Below are positions 1 through 64,000 of a stretch of DNA of 64,000 bases, piece by piece (the stretch's first letter is position 1; each line of letters begins with the position of its first letter). The DNA comes from Syngnathus acus. Lineage: Eukaryota > Chordata > Actinopteri > Syngnathiformes > Syngnathidae. The stretch is taken from assembly GCF_901709675.1 (NCBI RefSeq), contig NC_051098.1, positions 2,530,500 to 2,594,499 of the forward strand. The letters are read 5' to 3'. The notes under the pieces were generated by a model, which saw nothing but the letters and a program-made list of their open reading frames with translations, was not told the DNA's origin and did no database searches. Made by a program: the position numbers and the translations under genes.

Positions 1-655
1 GTGGCGGCGTGGACGTCCAGCCACGGAAGGGGACGAGAGCTCCATACAATAGGACCGGGCGTGCGTAGAAGCCATGACCGAGCCCCATGCACCGTCCTCG
101 GACAGCCACCCGGCTGAGCGCCGGGCCTCGACTTCCATCCACGGAGCTGAAAGGCAGCTCGGTAGAGTAGGACCGGGCGTGCGTAAAAGCATTGTCCGAG
201 CACCATCCACCGTCCCTGGACAGCCACCCGGCCGAGCGCCGGCGCCCGACTTCAATCCACGAAAGTGAAAGTAAGCTGGACGAGTGACGCGCGACAGCAG
301 CGTGACAGCAGCGCGACGCGACGTCGCGCGTCAGCAGCGCGACGGTTGTTTACATAAAGGACAAAGATCGACTCGTCCAGCTTTCTTTCACTTTCGTGGA
401 TTGAAGTCGGGCGCCGGCGCTCGGCCGGGTGGCTGTCCAGGGACGGTGGATGGTGCTCGGACAATGCTTTTACGCACGCCCGGTCCTACTCTACCGAGCT
501 GCCTTTCAGCTCCGTGGATGGAAGTCGAGGGCCGGCGCTCAGCCGGCTGGCTGTCCGAGGACGGTGCATAGGGCTCGGTCATGGCTTCTACGCACGCCCG
601 GTCCTATCGTATGGAGCTCTCGTCCCCTTTCGTGGCTGGACGTCCACGCCGCCAC
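1..655. repeat. Near-perfect 285-bp palindrome with 85-nt loop
   Basis: Positions 1-285 and 371-655 are reverse complements with only a handful of mismatches. Each arm carries two GC-rich repeat units containing taggaccgggcgtgcgta and cggacagccacccgg. The same units occur as head-to-tail arrays near 31446 and 42618 inside related elements. The arms may extend beyond position 1. Confidence 0.9.
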
Positions 656-1306
656 ACGCCTGTAAGTTTGTTTTGTTAAATAAAGAGCCGTTTACCAAAC
701 CCACGTCTTTCCTTGAACTTTGTTAACGCTACAATATAGTTATATAGTAGATCTGTGGAATAACGACGAGGCTGACGTCAGGGCGCACGCGCGGCGATGT
801 TGACAAAGGACGAGGAATTTGATCGATGGATTTAATGATTTAGAGTGCACAGATGGTTTGATAACATTATTGCTTATATAATAGTTATTTGATATATAAT
901 TTATATATCGTTATATGGGCCTGTGGAATATTTTTAAGTGCAAGAGCCGTCAGCGGCGCGCACGCATTGTTGACAAAGGACGATTGATGGATTTAATGAA
1001 TTGGAGTGACGCAGATGGTTTTATTAACGTGTTATTTATGTAATAGTTTATTGAATAACTCTGAATTTTACGTCAGGGCCGTTCTCAGCTCTTAGTTTGT
1101 GTTTATGTCACGTTAGCATAGCTATCGTTTAGCCTGTTGTTGCTCGTTCATGACTGTTCTTGGTGTTGGATTTTGTCGAATAAATTGCCCCCCAAAATGC
1201 GACTTATACTCCGGAGCGACTTATATATGTTTTTTTTCACTTTTTTGGGCATTTTATGGCTGGTGCGACTTATACTCCGGTGCGACTTATAGTCCGAAAA
1301 TTACGG
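1..1306 (-). mobile_element. CCGTAATTTTCGG-family TIR element, right part, inverted orientation
   Basis: The right end reads ...gcgacttatagtccgaaaattacgg followed by TA at 1307-1308, the terminal inverted repeat shared with copies at 30804, 39894, 41856 and 55371. The interior 660-1150 matches those copies in reverse. The left end is outside the window or replaced by the palindrome at 1-655. No transposase is seen. Confidence 0.75.
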
Positions 1307-1309
1307 TAA

Positions 1310-2044
1310 CTTTCAAACAATGGAAAGTTATATCAACAGCAATGAGTTGAACAAAGGGTAGGGGAAAAATGGCCATGGAACGGGTCAGAGCTTTTGTCTC
1401 ACAGAAGAGAAAAAAATAAATAAATTAAAGGAAGGGGGGTGCATCAAAAGGCAAACAAGGTGGGGGTGAGGGGAAGAGCCACAAGATGAAGACAAAAAAA
1501 GGGGCGAGCAGAAGCAATAATGACTCAAGGCCTGGAAGGCATGACAAAGGAAATAAGAATAGGAACGCAAATGCGAAAGGGTTAGAAGTAAAACAGTCAA
1601 AAGTGTGTGTGTTGTTTTCCCCCATTACCTTCATCTCCATCTGCATTTGATATGGTGCAGCATGCAACATGCAAGTAAAGAGACTTGGTTAGAGAGACAA
1701 CATAATTGATGGATTCATCAATTCAGTCACAAAAAAACATGTATTAGTAGTCAAGACTCTCAATAACCCACCACCACGCTTTTCCATAGCTTTTAGAAAA
1801 ACACTACCTGACAGTCCTGCTTTTTTGTTATATTAAAGTAAAAAATGATTGAGCAGATAAAAGTATAAATTGTATGGTCTTGTTGGTTTACTATAGAATC
1901 CAACCAACAGCAGGTTAATAATAACACATCAACAGTGTCTTCCTTGAGTATGAATACCTTTACACCCAGCCAAAAGCTTTGAGCTTAGTGCCAAGCATCA
2001 TGTAACAACATGACAAACAATTAAAAAAATAAGACATTATTTAC
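1310..2044. other. Intron, no gene seen
   Basis: AT-rich intron sequence with an A/G-rich stretch near 1400-1520. No exon of myo18a or repeat with clear ends was found here. Confidence 0.5.
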
Positions 2045-55127
<53,083 letters not shown>

Positions 55128-55370
55128 GTTGCTGTTTCCTGCCAATATGGCTTTGTTCTTTTTCAGAGAAAGATTCCACTAATATACTTTTATCCAGCCA
55201 GGACAAGTGCCTGAAAATAAATAGAGACAAAGACAACTTGTAAATATTGTCAATGCTAATGCTAAATGGCTTCACAATCACTGAAGATCCATATTCCGTT
55301 TTCTGGGTCACGGTTTTTGGCTCAGTTCAGTATACGCTGACTGTCAGCAAAATTAATACATTCTTATATA

Positions 55371-55538
55371 CCGTAATTTTCGGACTATAAGTCGCACCGG
55401 AGTATAAGTCGCACCAGCCATAAAATGCCCAAAAAAGTGAAAAAAAACATATATATGTATATAAGTCGCTCCTGAGTATAAGTCGCCCCCCCACCCAAAC
55501 TATGAAAAAAACCGCGACTTATAGTCCGAAAATTACGG
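55371..55538. mobile_element. CCGTAATTTTCGG-family MITE, 168 bp, ends only
   Basis: Consists of the two ends of the family (ccgtaattttcggactataa and ttatagtccgaaaattacgg) joined, TA-flanked. The minimal form of the larger copies at 30804 and 39894. Confidence 0.93.
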
Positions 55539-55614
55539 TACATATACATTCAGGTTAAAAGTCAAAAGAATGAGGCAGTCTGAAAATTGATTGACATCAT
55601 TGTGACAGTCTTGA

Positions 55615-55673
55615 GGAGGGAGGGAGGGAGGGAGGGAGGGAGGGAGGGAGGGAGGGAGGGAGGGAGGGAGGGA
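55615..55673. repeat. (AGGG)n microsatellite
   Basis: About 14 units of agggagggaggg in the first intron of myo18a. Confidence 0.97.
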
Positions 55674-55704
55674 ATCCTTGATTGAAGGCCATGTGAAACA
55701 ATTG

Positions 55705-56015
55705 CATATGGTGCACTAGTTAGCACATCCGCCTCACAGTTAGGAGGGTGTGGGTTCGATTCCACCTTTGGCTCTTCCAGTGTGAAGATTGCATGTTCTC
55801 CCCGTGCCTGCGTGGATTTTCTCCGGGCACTCCAGTTTCCTCCCACATCCCAAAAACATGCTTGGTAGGCCGATTGAGCACTCCAAAATTGCCCGTAGGT
55901 GTGAGTGCGAGTGCGGATGGTTGTTCGTCTCTGTGTGCCTACTGCCCGATGACTGCTGGGATAGGCTCCAGCACGCCCGCGACCCCTGTGCCGCCCATAC
56001 AAAGACATACTGATG
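55705..56015 (+). mobile_element. tRNA-derived SINE (gttagcacatccgcctcac type)
   Basis: Head with gttagcacatccgcctcac and B-box gggttcgattcc, body gcatgttctccccgtgcctg and 3' domain ctgggataggctccagcac. A piece of the body is at 50930-51050; minus-strand 3' domain at 56955-57060. Confidence 0.85.
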
Positions 56016-56019
56016 AATA

Positions 56020-58800
56020 TTAATAAATAGAAGAGACATAAGTATTAGCATGATAGAATGGTAGGTTCCAAATCTATACCTTTAGGCAAAGTCATACATT
56101 ACATCAGTCTGTCTCTACTGTGCACCCCTACTTCTATCACTATTTCTCGAACAGGGTGCCATGGCACCCTAGTGTGCAGAGAGAGAAAGACAGGGGTGCT
56201 GCGAGAACTGTCCCTTAATTTGTCAGAAAATTGTTATTTATTAGTTACAAAATTGTCTTTGGTGATCCTTCTATGTGAATGGCGAACAGTTGAATGCTCT
56301 TTCATTCGATAGCAGAAATAACAATAAACCTGTGGATCAATCTATTGCAATTCATATGACAGAAATAGGTCATGGCTTTCAGCGAACGTATCAGCTTAGT
56401 ATTCACTTAAACAGACACTAATTTCATATTGAGTTCTTAAATTTTTGAGTAAATTGACAGAAGATCATCATTATTCCACTATCTTGTGCCATTTTATATT
56501 TGACAGTGCACCATTAATTTTCCTTTGCTCAAAGGAAAAGTTGGGTACCACTGCTCTGAATTATGTCGTTGCTGTGACTTTCGGTCCGTCCCATCAAGGA
56601 CCACCACAACTAGTAATTAGCATGAATTCTTTGGCACAGTTTTTAAGCCGGATGCCCTTCCCATTTTTTGTGGGTTTTAGCGGCCATGAACTGAATTCAC
56701 AGAGTCTGTATTAAAGGCAGCAGCATATACCGTTACACCACCGGTATCTGTCAGGATTCAGATCTACCTGTTTTTAAAAAAAAAATAAAATAAAAAATAA
56801 TAATAAATCCTTTCCTCCATGTCATGTTTTGATGTCAAACCAAAATGTTTCCAGTCTATAGCAAGAAAAAAACCTTTAGCCTCACTCTCCCTGTACTTTT
56901 GGACAAGTGCGCCCTAGTTTAAACTGCACTTGATAGACGTAGATTGGTGCTAATTGCAACATATCCATCCATCATCTGTACTGCTTGTCCCCACGTCGCG
57001 GGTGTGCTGGAGCCTATCCCAGCTGTCAGATTAGGATACAATACCGACCAAACTGGGAGTGGGCGCCGTTGTGTGGCAGCCTTATGAGAGCCTGTTGAGT
57101 TGCGCTTATACCATCTGTGTGTCTTTTGTATACCCACTCTGTGGTATGGATACTGCTAGGGCTTGAATTTCCCCACCCCTGGGGATCAATAAATATTCAA
57201 TCAATCAATCAATCAATCAATAAAATGATTTCAGCATCTATCCTAAAAACTTGATTCTAAACTTGTAAAAACCTCATTAAGGATGTGGCGAAGTCAAATC
57301 TACCTCATCAATGAGCAATTCGCAGTAATTTGTGTCAGCCATACATATTGGCACAGCCAGTTACAAACCTTAAACCATTACACATTATCATGCAGTGCCT
57401 GTTTTTTTCAACTGAAAACTGCCAATAAGCAACTAAAACCTGATGAAGCGAATAGCTACGGTATTGTGGATAGGGATCCAAATAAAAGTCCACAAATCCA
57501 TTTGCACCACTTTTACAGTTTAAGTCACACCACATCAAAGGACGTACAGATAGTCATTTAAAGTATGTCTATGTTTCGGAGGAGCCGAGCCCTCTTGCCC
57601 TGCAAAACTAGGAATACTAGTTAAATGCTGACCCACCATATTGAAGGAGGAAATGTGGTAAAAACAACAGCATAAATAAATGAATGTGTTAAAAAATTGT
57701 AAAGTATTGTTTTCATCCAGTTACACTGTAGAGATTTATGTAAATCTGCCTCTATTGCAGCATAAAAACAAGTAATCTTTTTAACTGACAAAATTTCAAA
57801 ACCGAATCAGGAAGTCATCACAGACATCCTTAATTAAAGCAGACAACCAACATGTAAGTAGCCTAGTAAATGCCCTTGGGAGAGCCTTTCCATGAGTAAA
57901 ACACATTCTTGCCTCTACTTGTAGTCTCACCATAGAAGAAAAAAAAATCCGGTTGAGATTGTTCTTCCAGATACACAACCATCCTGTCACATACCAACCA
58001 TTCGTGACAGACACACACACAAACAACAATCCCAGAGTTCAGCGGATGTACTGTACAAATATTCATAATGACAAGTACACAGCATTTTTATTCCTTATGT
58101 TTGATTAATCCCTGTGGTTAACCGATGCTTATCATTGCATTATTTTCCAGTAGAACGGTGTGCTTTAATGTTTATGTTGGAGTGGGGGTGGGTCAGGAGT
58201 ATTTTTTTTTTTTTATTCTCTTGAATCTTTTACCCCACCCAGGCCAACAATGCATAACACAATTAGGCAAGAGTCTCTCTTTAATAAACTCGACATTAAC
58301 CCAGCGCCTGCTGTTCGTTAAGCTCTCGCCTATTTAGCTACTTAGTGAGCTGCAGGCAAAAGGATGCCAACACCTGGTACGCACAAGTAAACAAAACGAC
58401 ATTGTTGATTTTTCTTTTTTTTAAGGACCACTGTGTGCAATGTGCATGCAACCAACGGTACACAAAGAATGACAGCGCTAAAGGTGTAGCCTTTCGGCTA
58501 TGTTAGCTAGGCCAGCTACTGTAGGTAGGGACTATTGATGAAGCACAATAATGTTAAACAAAACCCATTTCATTGCAGACCAACAAGATCCACAAGCAAA
58601 GTCAGTATCTTAGTGACAGTTTTGTTCAACTTTCAATGAATAAATAGGATAGGCTCCTAGCGTGAGTCAGTAAAGTCACTGTCTTAGTTTCTGTCCTCTT
58701 TTTTTTTTTTTTTTTTTTAAACCTGGAACGCATTGAATTGTGAACATAATCCAGTCCGCCTGCCCAATACCATTGCTCTACACTGCTGCCTACCGAAATG
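56020..58800. other. Intron or 5' region; retroelement scraps, no gene
   Basis: 56950-57065 is a minus-strand SINE 3' domain; 57066-57230 is a LINE tail ending gggatcaataaatattcaatcaatc; 56640-56760 has gccggatgcccttcc in reverse. Poly-T runs at 58200 and 58700. No supported host exon. Confidence 0.5.
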
Positions 58801-58847
58801 CCTGCTCCCTACGCACAATTCGTACATATCAAAGGCAGAATACTCAC

Positions 58848-59060
58848 TGTTGTCTTCAGCAAACTGAGGAGCGCTCGTAACCCGTTCAAGTGTGCAGCTC
58901 TGAAGGTAGCCTGGCTTGTAGCTAACTGCTTACCATCGGTGTCTGCTCCCATTGCACCAGCCTGAGCGGCCAACGGCTGACACCTGCTGGACAAGACTAG
59001 TATACTGGACTGGACAACAGTGTTTCCGAACAAAGATGGATACTGAACAGACATTCTCTG
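58848..59060 (-). other. Possible 5' non-coding exon region of myo18a
   Basis: Two consensus-like minus-strand donors lie here: ACA|gtgagtatt at 58847/58848 and GATG|gtaagcag near 58934. The coding exon at 55210 begins with an acceptor in 5' UTR, so a non-coding first exon must lie at higher coordinates; this moderately GC-rich, non-repetitive stretch is the best candidate I see. No promoter element is clear. It could equally be an unrelated open frame. Confidence 0.25.
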
Positions 59061-60060
59061 TTTTCAAAAGTGCCAGACTCCACAACAACGAGTATCCCAA
59101 TGAGTCAGAACTGTAGCAGTATTGTGTTGAAATCTGCAGGGCAATGCCGTTTAAATCAATTTCACTTCACATTTGCATTTCTGCCCTGACTAAATCACAA
59201 TAGTCACATTCCATGAAGGAGGAGCTTCCCCAGCTCTCGTCTGTCACAGAGGTAATGTAATATGACTCTCAACCTTTGTGAAGGAGAAAAAACTGTTGCT
59301 AAGGGGTGTCATAACAATGCATCTCACATATCACAGGTGAACAACCTGCTGTTTGGTAAACCACATAGAAAGAATCATTTGATGAGAGCATATGGTGGGT
59401 ACAGATTCTATTTTTAAAAATCAGGATGTAAGGAATATATTTTACAAGGCCAACACTTATATAAAATATGTGTGGGCAAAGAAATTTGAGAATTAAAGAT
59501 TAATGTGACATTTAGACGTTAATAAGTTGTTAAATACTCCCCATCTAGTAATAGTCTAGTTACTAGACTCTAGTACATACTAGTACACCGTATTGTAGCA
59601 GTAGTAGTAGTCGATAGTATTAATAATTTATGTGTTGTGTGATCTTCAATGTATACAGTATTGTTTCAATCATTTCTTTAGACCAGGGGTCTGCAACCTT
59701 TATTATCAAAAGAGCCATTTTGACCCCTTGTCTGCCAAAAAAATATTGTAGGGAGCCGCACAAAATAACAGACCTTGTAAACTTTTAAACGTTCTCATCT
59801 TTTTTTTTAATTCTAGCTGTTATAACCACTGAATACAACAGAAAGTAGCCCACTTTAAAATAAAACATTTAGCTGAGCTTTAAAAATAAACATAAAATTA
59901 GGACCGTCCTTGATTAGTCCATGTCAGTGCTCTCTCGTCCTCTTCGGGTTTTTTGCTCAGCCAGCAATAAACTGAAGCACCTGAACATATAAAAAAAAAA
60001 ATCTACATTAGCTCGGAGTCTGATTTTTTGTCCAGGAAAAGTAATAGCTTATTAAATTAT

Positions 60061-61053
60061 GATCACTTCACTGGTTCTTTTATCTCAAACAAAATATTTT
60101 ATGTTGCATTACCTGACATGTTTCGACTTGTACTTCCGCCTTCATCAGAGTGTCACTGGTGTGGTTGTGACGCGTCTTTATCAGCTGATGGAATGGCATG
60201 GCTCACCTGTCAGATTTGACAGGTGAGTCACGCCCTCTGCTGTCCGTTCACCTCTCCAGAATGCTGTTCCAGGTGGTAGAGAGCATGTAGGCTCCCTCGT
60301 CCCTGTTGATGGTCCTCGGGCCCCGCTTGTGGATCTCAATGGCCTCCCTGATCCAACGCTGATGTTTGTTTTCTTCGGTGCGGATGACTCTGGCCTTTTC
60401 CCAGTCCATGATGTGATTTTCTCTTTTGCAGTGGTCGGTAATGGCTGACTTGTAGTGTTCCTGTTCTGCTTGTTGTTTTATTGCTCTTGTCTTGTTGCTG
60501 TCTTCTTCTCACACTCCTTTTGTTCTGTTTTTCTTGTGATGAAGTTCCTCCCTGTCTCCCCGATGTATGATTTATTGCATGATTTGCATGGGATCTCGTT
60601 TATAGAGTTGCATTTATTTTCCGGGTTGACTCTGTCTTTTGGGTGAACCAGTATCTGACGGAGTGTTGTGTGTGGTTTGATAGGTGTGTTTATGTTGTAT
60701 TTTTTCATGGCTCTTTTGATGCGGACCGTAATTCCTCTCACATACGGCAACGTCACCATTCCGCTGAGTTCTTGTTTCCGTGTTTGTTTTTTTCTTTCCC
60801 CCTGTGTTTTGTATTTTTTGTTTTTTGCCTGTTCTGCACCTTTGGTTATTGCCCATTGTGGATACTGACATTTTATGAGTGCGTGTTGTATGTGTTTTTC
60901 TTCCCGTGTTATGTCCTCCGGGTCGGTGATTATTGTAGGGCGTTCGTAAAGTGTTCTGACTACTGACAGTTTATGTATAGTGGGATGTTCTGATGTCCAG
61001 AGGAGGTATTGGTCGGTGTGTGTGTTTGAGATAAAAGAACCAGTGAAGTGATT
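60061..61053 (-). mobile_element. Penelope-like element, C-terminal GIY-YIG endonuclease part
   Basis: The minus strand encodes KPHTTLRQILVHPKDRV, then IPCKSCNKSYIGETGR (the PLE GIY-YIG core with its Cys pair), and after a frameshift near 60480 continues SAITDHCKRENHIMDWEKA, RWIREAIEIHKRGPR and TINRDEGAYM. The RT is missing, so this is 5'-truncated. The outermost 30 bp (gatcacttcactggttc / gaaccagtgaagtgatt) are inverted copies of each other. Confidence 0.9.
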
Positions 61054-61345
61054 AAAGTCCCAATGATCGTCACACACACATCTGGGTGTGGTGAAATTTG
61101 TCCTCTGCATTTAACCCATCCCCGTGTGATTTTGATCCATCCCCTGGGGGAGAGGGGAGCAGTGAGCAGCAGCGGTGCCGCGCTCGGGAATCATTTGGTG
61201 ATCTAACCCCCCAATTCCAACCCTTAATGCTGAGTGCCAAGCAGGGAGGCAATGGGTCCCATTTTTATAGTCTTTGGTATGACCCGGCCAGGGTTTGAAC
61301 CCACAACCTTCCAGTCTCAGGGCGGACACGCTACCACTAGGCCAC
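61054..61345 (-). mobile_element. tRNA-derived SINE, minus strand
   Basis: Reverse complement of the 35957-36286 family, from the tail aaagtcccaatgatcgtc to the head accactaggccactg. It joins the Penelope-like element directly. Confidence 0.9.
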
Positions 61346-61365
61346 TGAAAAGCACATTGAGGTAT

Positions 61366-61440
61366 ATGCTCACACCTGGGATCGAACCATGATCTCACCG
61401 AGTGAGAGCCCGTGTCACTAACCAGTCGGCTATTTCGACC
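61366..61440 (-). repeat. tRNA-like SINE head or tRNA pseudogene
   Basis: Minus strand ggtcgaaatagccgactgg... with B-box ggttcgatccc and plausible A-box tagccgactgg. The arms do not form a clean cloverleaf by eye, so a SINE promoter region is more likely than a functional tRNA. Confidence 0.5.
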
Positions 61441-61674
61441 TAAGTGATTAACAAGTAAAAACAAAATGAACTTAGTACAATTATTAAATTATGTTTAATT
61501 CTTACCTGTTTAATGTGACTTCTGTGTCTGAACTTCGCTGCAGATCTTCCCTATGTCAGGACTGTAGAATGTGACTTTGATCTTCATACAAGCCTGTAGG
61601 CTCTCATCTACGAGGCGGGAAAGGTGTTTGTTCTTTATGAAGTTCATTTCATCACACAATTGCTCGCATAAGTA

Positions 61675-62538
61675 CCGTTTTCTTCCGTGTATAATGCGCA
61701 AAATTTAACTAATTTATTGTCCTAAAATCTGGGGTGCGCATTATACATGGGTACAAATTTTGTTAAATTTTTAAAAAAGATTTTTTTATTTTTTTTATTT
61801 TTTTTAAATTTTTTTTTTTTTTTTTTAAGAAAATCATGGTACAACAAAACCAACAACAGGACTGACCGACAATAGTGTGTTTGTACTGTGCTCTGGTCAT
61901 TTCGTCAAAGAAGGGATAATAGTCCTCTTCTCTTCTTGACTGACAATGAATGTGATAGTTTAATACAATCAGCAAATAACAAAATGCGTATTACAGGTAA
62001 TATTTTATTTCACAACACTTTGCCTTGTTCCTTTCGTCTCTGCTGTTCACTTCAAACACGCTCCATACGAACGCAATGCTCTCGTATCAGACTGCTCGTT
62101 TGCTGTCACAATGTACCCTACACAAATCCGAAACATTTGTTGCGGCTCCGAGTCACGACGAGGGGCAAGTTTTGGTTTCCAAGGGTGTTTTTATTCCTCT
62201 TCAACGTCTCTCCCATACAGAGCCGCCTTTTTCACATGTCCGCACGTCACTTTCCTCTCTTTTCATCTGATCGCGGTGGTGCCTTTATGGGCAGTCGGAG
62301 AAATCAACGCCAACAAAAAAAAAAAACATCCAGCCTAGTTAAGACCATACCAAAGACTATAAAAATGGGACCCATTGCCTCCCTGCGTGTGTGACGATCA
62401 TTGGGACTTAAAAAAAAAAAGAAAAAAAAAAATATTGGGTGCGTATTATACATGGGTACAGGCTTTTTTCCAGCATCAACATGCCATTTTTAGGGTGCGT
62501 ATTATACATGGGGGCGCATTATACACGGAAAAAAACGG
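61675..62538 (+). mobile_element. CCGTTTTTTTCCGTG-family TIR element, copy 2
   Basis: TA-flanked; ends ccgttttcttccgtgtataa and ttatacacggaaaaaaacgg. Differs from 40157-41025 by few substitutions, poly-T length changes and a 15-bp deletion at about 62091. Carries the same SINE fragment. Confidence 0.92.
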
Positions 62539-62807
62539 TATGTTGAGCCAAAGATGGACAAGACTCCAAATGCATACTTTTTCATGTTAATATACGTGTC
62601 AGGAATGGCACTCCATGTTTCAAAAACAAGTTTGGCGGGGTGGGGTAGTTTCTCCATATCACTCCATTTGTGCTCTTTAATGGGCGACTTCTTCAATGTC
62701 CGCCGTCAGTGATTTGAACTTATTCACCCATAAATCTTTATCCACTATGTTGGCCAGTTCAATTTCTAGATCAGGCTTACTTACTCCGGTGAATGTAACT
62801 GTGTTCA

Positions 62808-63110
62808 AAAGTCAAAGTCAAAGTCAAAGTCTGCTTTATTGTCAATTTCTTCACATGCCAAGACACACAAAGAGATCGAAATAACGTTCCCACTATCCCA
62901 CGGACAAGACATAGTACACAATATACATACAAGTAAACAACACAAAAAAAATAAAAACAAGAAGGCACAAACAATGAATAAATAAGAGTGATGAATAAAT
63001 AATAATAAACAAGCAGGGATGGGTCGATGTCCAGCGGTGTGACAGGGAAAGAGCATACAGGTAAGCCAGCGTCGTTGGCGGTGAATGCAAATCAATAAGT
63101 CCACGCTGAA
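62808..63110 (-). mobile_element. Rex1-like LINE 3' tail, minus strand
   Basis: Reads in reverse the same tail as 46620-46870, ending in agactttgactttgactttg. Only 3' UTR. Confidence 0.82.
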
Positions 63111-63894
63111 TTAAACTCTCTATTTCCTTCCGAAACTTTCCTTTTGTGGGGTTTTTTCATGGCTATTCAGGGTTCACAACTTCGCACACAACTTCGCACA
63201 CAGGTTCGCACGGGTTCACACAATCTAAAAGCTGCCAGCAGGTAAAGGCGCGGGATGTTGACGTTGATGTGACGTAGCCTATATTTTGTTGACAAATTAT
63301 GAATTAGAAATAGGTCTAGCTTTTTAAAAATTGGATCGTATCAACTCAAACTCCAAGATAACTGCGCAACAAAATAAACTAATAATATGTGAATACAAAT
63401 GAATTAAGAAATACTCTTTATTTATGTTCATTTTTTTAGTTTTTGTCAAGGCCAAAGGGAGCCGCTATAAGGAGGCTGAAGAGCCGCATGCAGCTCCGGA
63501 GCCGCAGGTTGCCAACCACTGGCCTATGCAGTTAGACAGAACTGCTCTCTGTCTTTATGTCGCTGTTTAAGTGTTCAAACACTGTGGCTATATTAACTAA
63601 TTTCTGTAGTTAAGCTGATGTATTGAATATCTAGTGTTTTTTTTCATCTGTCTGTAACGTCGTGTTTAAGATGAACAAAACGGCTTTGAAAAGAGACCTT
63701 ACGGAGGCTACGAAAAAAGGTTCTCCAGCCTTATGGCAGGGGGTGCTAGTGATCCCGGGATGCTTCATGCGCCTACCTGTAGAATAAGAGATCTCCATTT
63801 CAAATTTGCAACGAGCAACTGAGGAGCAGTCGTCCATTGATTTCGTTTTACATTTGGGGTTTCCCCCCCCCCCGTTTTTACATTTCGTTTTACA

Positions 63895-64000
63895 ATGGAG
63901 GATTACATATCCACACGATTTTCAACTCTGGATTTTCGGTCGAAGCAGGAGGTCATCAGTAAAGGAAGAGCAACTCCGGAGTTAAAAGGTTTGATTCGGA
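63895..64000 (+). CDS. Open frame at window edge, unidentified
   Basis: ATG at 63895 opens MEDYISTRFSTLDFRSKQEV, then ISKGRATPELKGLIR, without a stop up to the window end. The style recalls the N terminus of TTF/ZMYM-type hAT-derived proteins in fish, but this is a loose impression. No splice or promoter evidence. Confidence 0.25.
   Translation, partial: MEDYISTRFSTLDFRSKQEVISKGRATPELKGLIR

Larger units (their letters stand above)
59684..63521. mobile_element. hAT-like element hosting several later insertions
   Basis: Left end CAGGGGTCTGCAACC and right end ggttgccaaccactg (reverse CAGTGGTTGGCAACC) are imperfect inverted repeats; inner flanks gagccat and gagccgca echo the 4644 family. Target duplication is not convincing (ctttagac against gcctatgc). 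The interior carries a Penelope-like element, two SINEs, a TIR element and a Rex1 tail. Confidence 0.6.

Noticed and set aside
61366-61440. Functional tRNA gene
   Set aside because: Promoter boxes are present but no clean cloverleaf or terminator; it continues into SINE-like sequence.

Overview
The window looks like vertebrate, specifically teleost fish, nuclear DNA. It has a split gene with GT-AG introns, an L2/Rex1/Rex3-type LINE landscape, tRNA-derived SINEs, a Penelope-like element, many hAT and Tc1/mariner-type relics, a probable Helitron, and long CA, ATT, GATG and AGGG microsatellites. I cannot name the species.

One host gene is recognisable, on the minus strand across most of the window: unconventional myosin XVIIIa (myo18a; which teleost paralogue cannot be decided). 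The coding start is at 55127 in an exon carrying the Lys/Glu-rich N terminus and the PDZ domain (54129-55210). Motor-domain exons lie at 19183-19270, 16219-16325, 15268-15444, 13095-13305 (P-loop), 10180-10322 (switch I), 9979-10079, 2411-2474 and 2045-2189. Every junction keeps frame with the next, and the gene runs off the low-coordinate end in mid-motor. Between the PDZ exon and the motor lie a 381-codon exon (27894-29036) and up to six small exons, all of phase 0-0. They would add about 500 mostly low-complexity residues between PDZ and motor, or serve alternative N termini. A possible internal first exon with a MEF2-consensus box lies at 29946-30035.

The introns are packed with transposable elements, often nested. 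2.7-7.4 kb: a Tc1-like element split by a hAT copy, an L2 LINE, two further LINE-type insertions and a second hAT copy. 8-14 kb: three TA-flanked inverted-repeat families with tandem arrays. 17.1-18.6 kb: Helitron-like element with an ETS-motif-like minisatellite. 20-22 kb and 24-26 kb: tandem-array elements, the second carrying pogo-like transposase scraps. 30.8-32.1, 39.9-41.7 and 41.9-43.2 kb: a large CCGTAATTTTCGG-type family. 46-50 kb: Rex1-like LINE, a SINE split by a hAT MITE, and a three-level nest. 51.2-53.0 kb: a TIR element holding a hAT with a partial transposase ORF. 59.7-63.5 kb: a hAT-like frame holding a Penelope-like element, SINEs, a young TIR element and a Rex1 tail.

No second host gene is confidently visible. 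The 58.8-59.1 kb region has donor-like sites on the minus strand and may hold a 5' non-coding exon of myo18a. An open frame at the extreme right edge (63895-64000) is unassigned.
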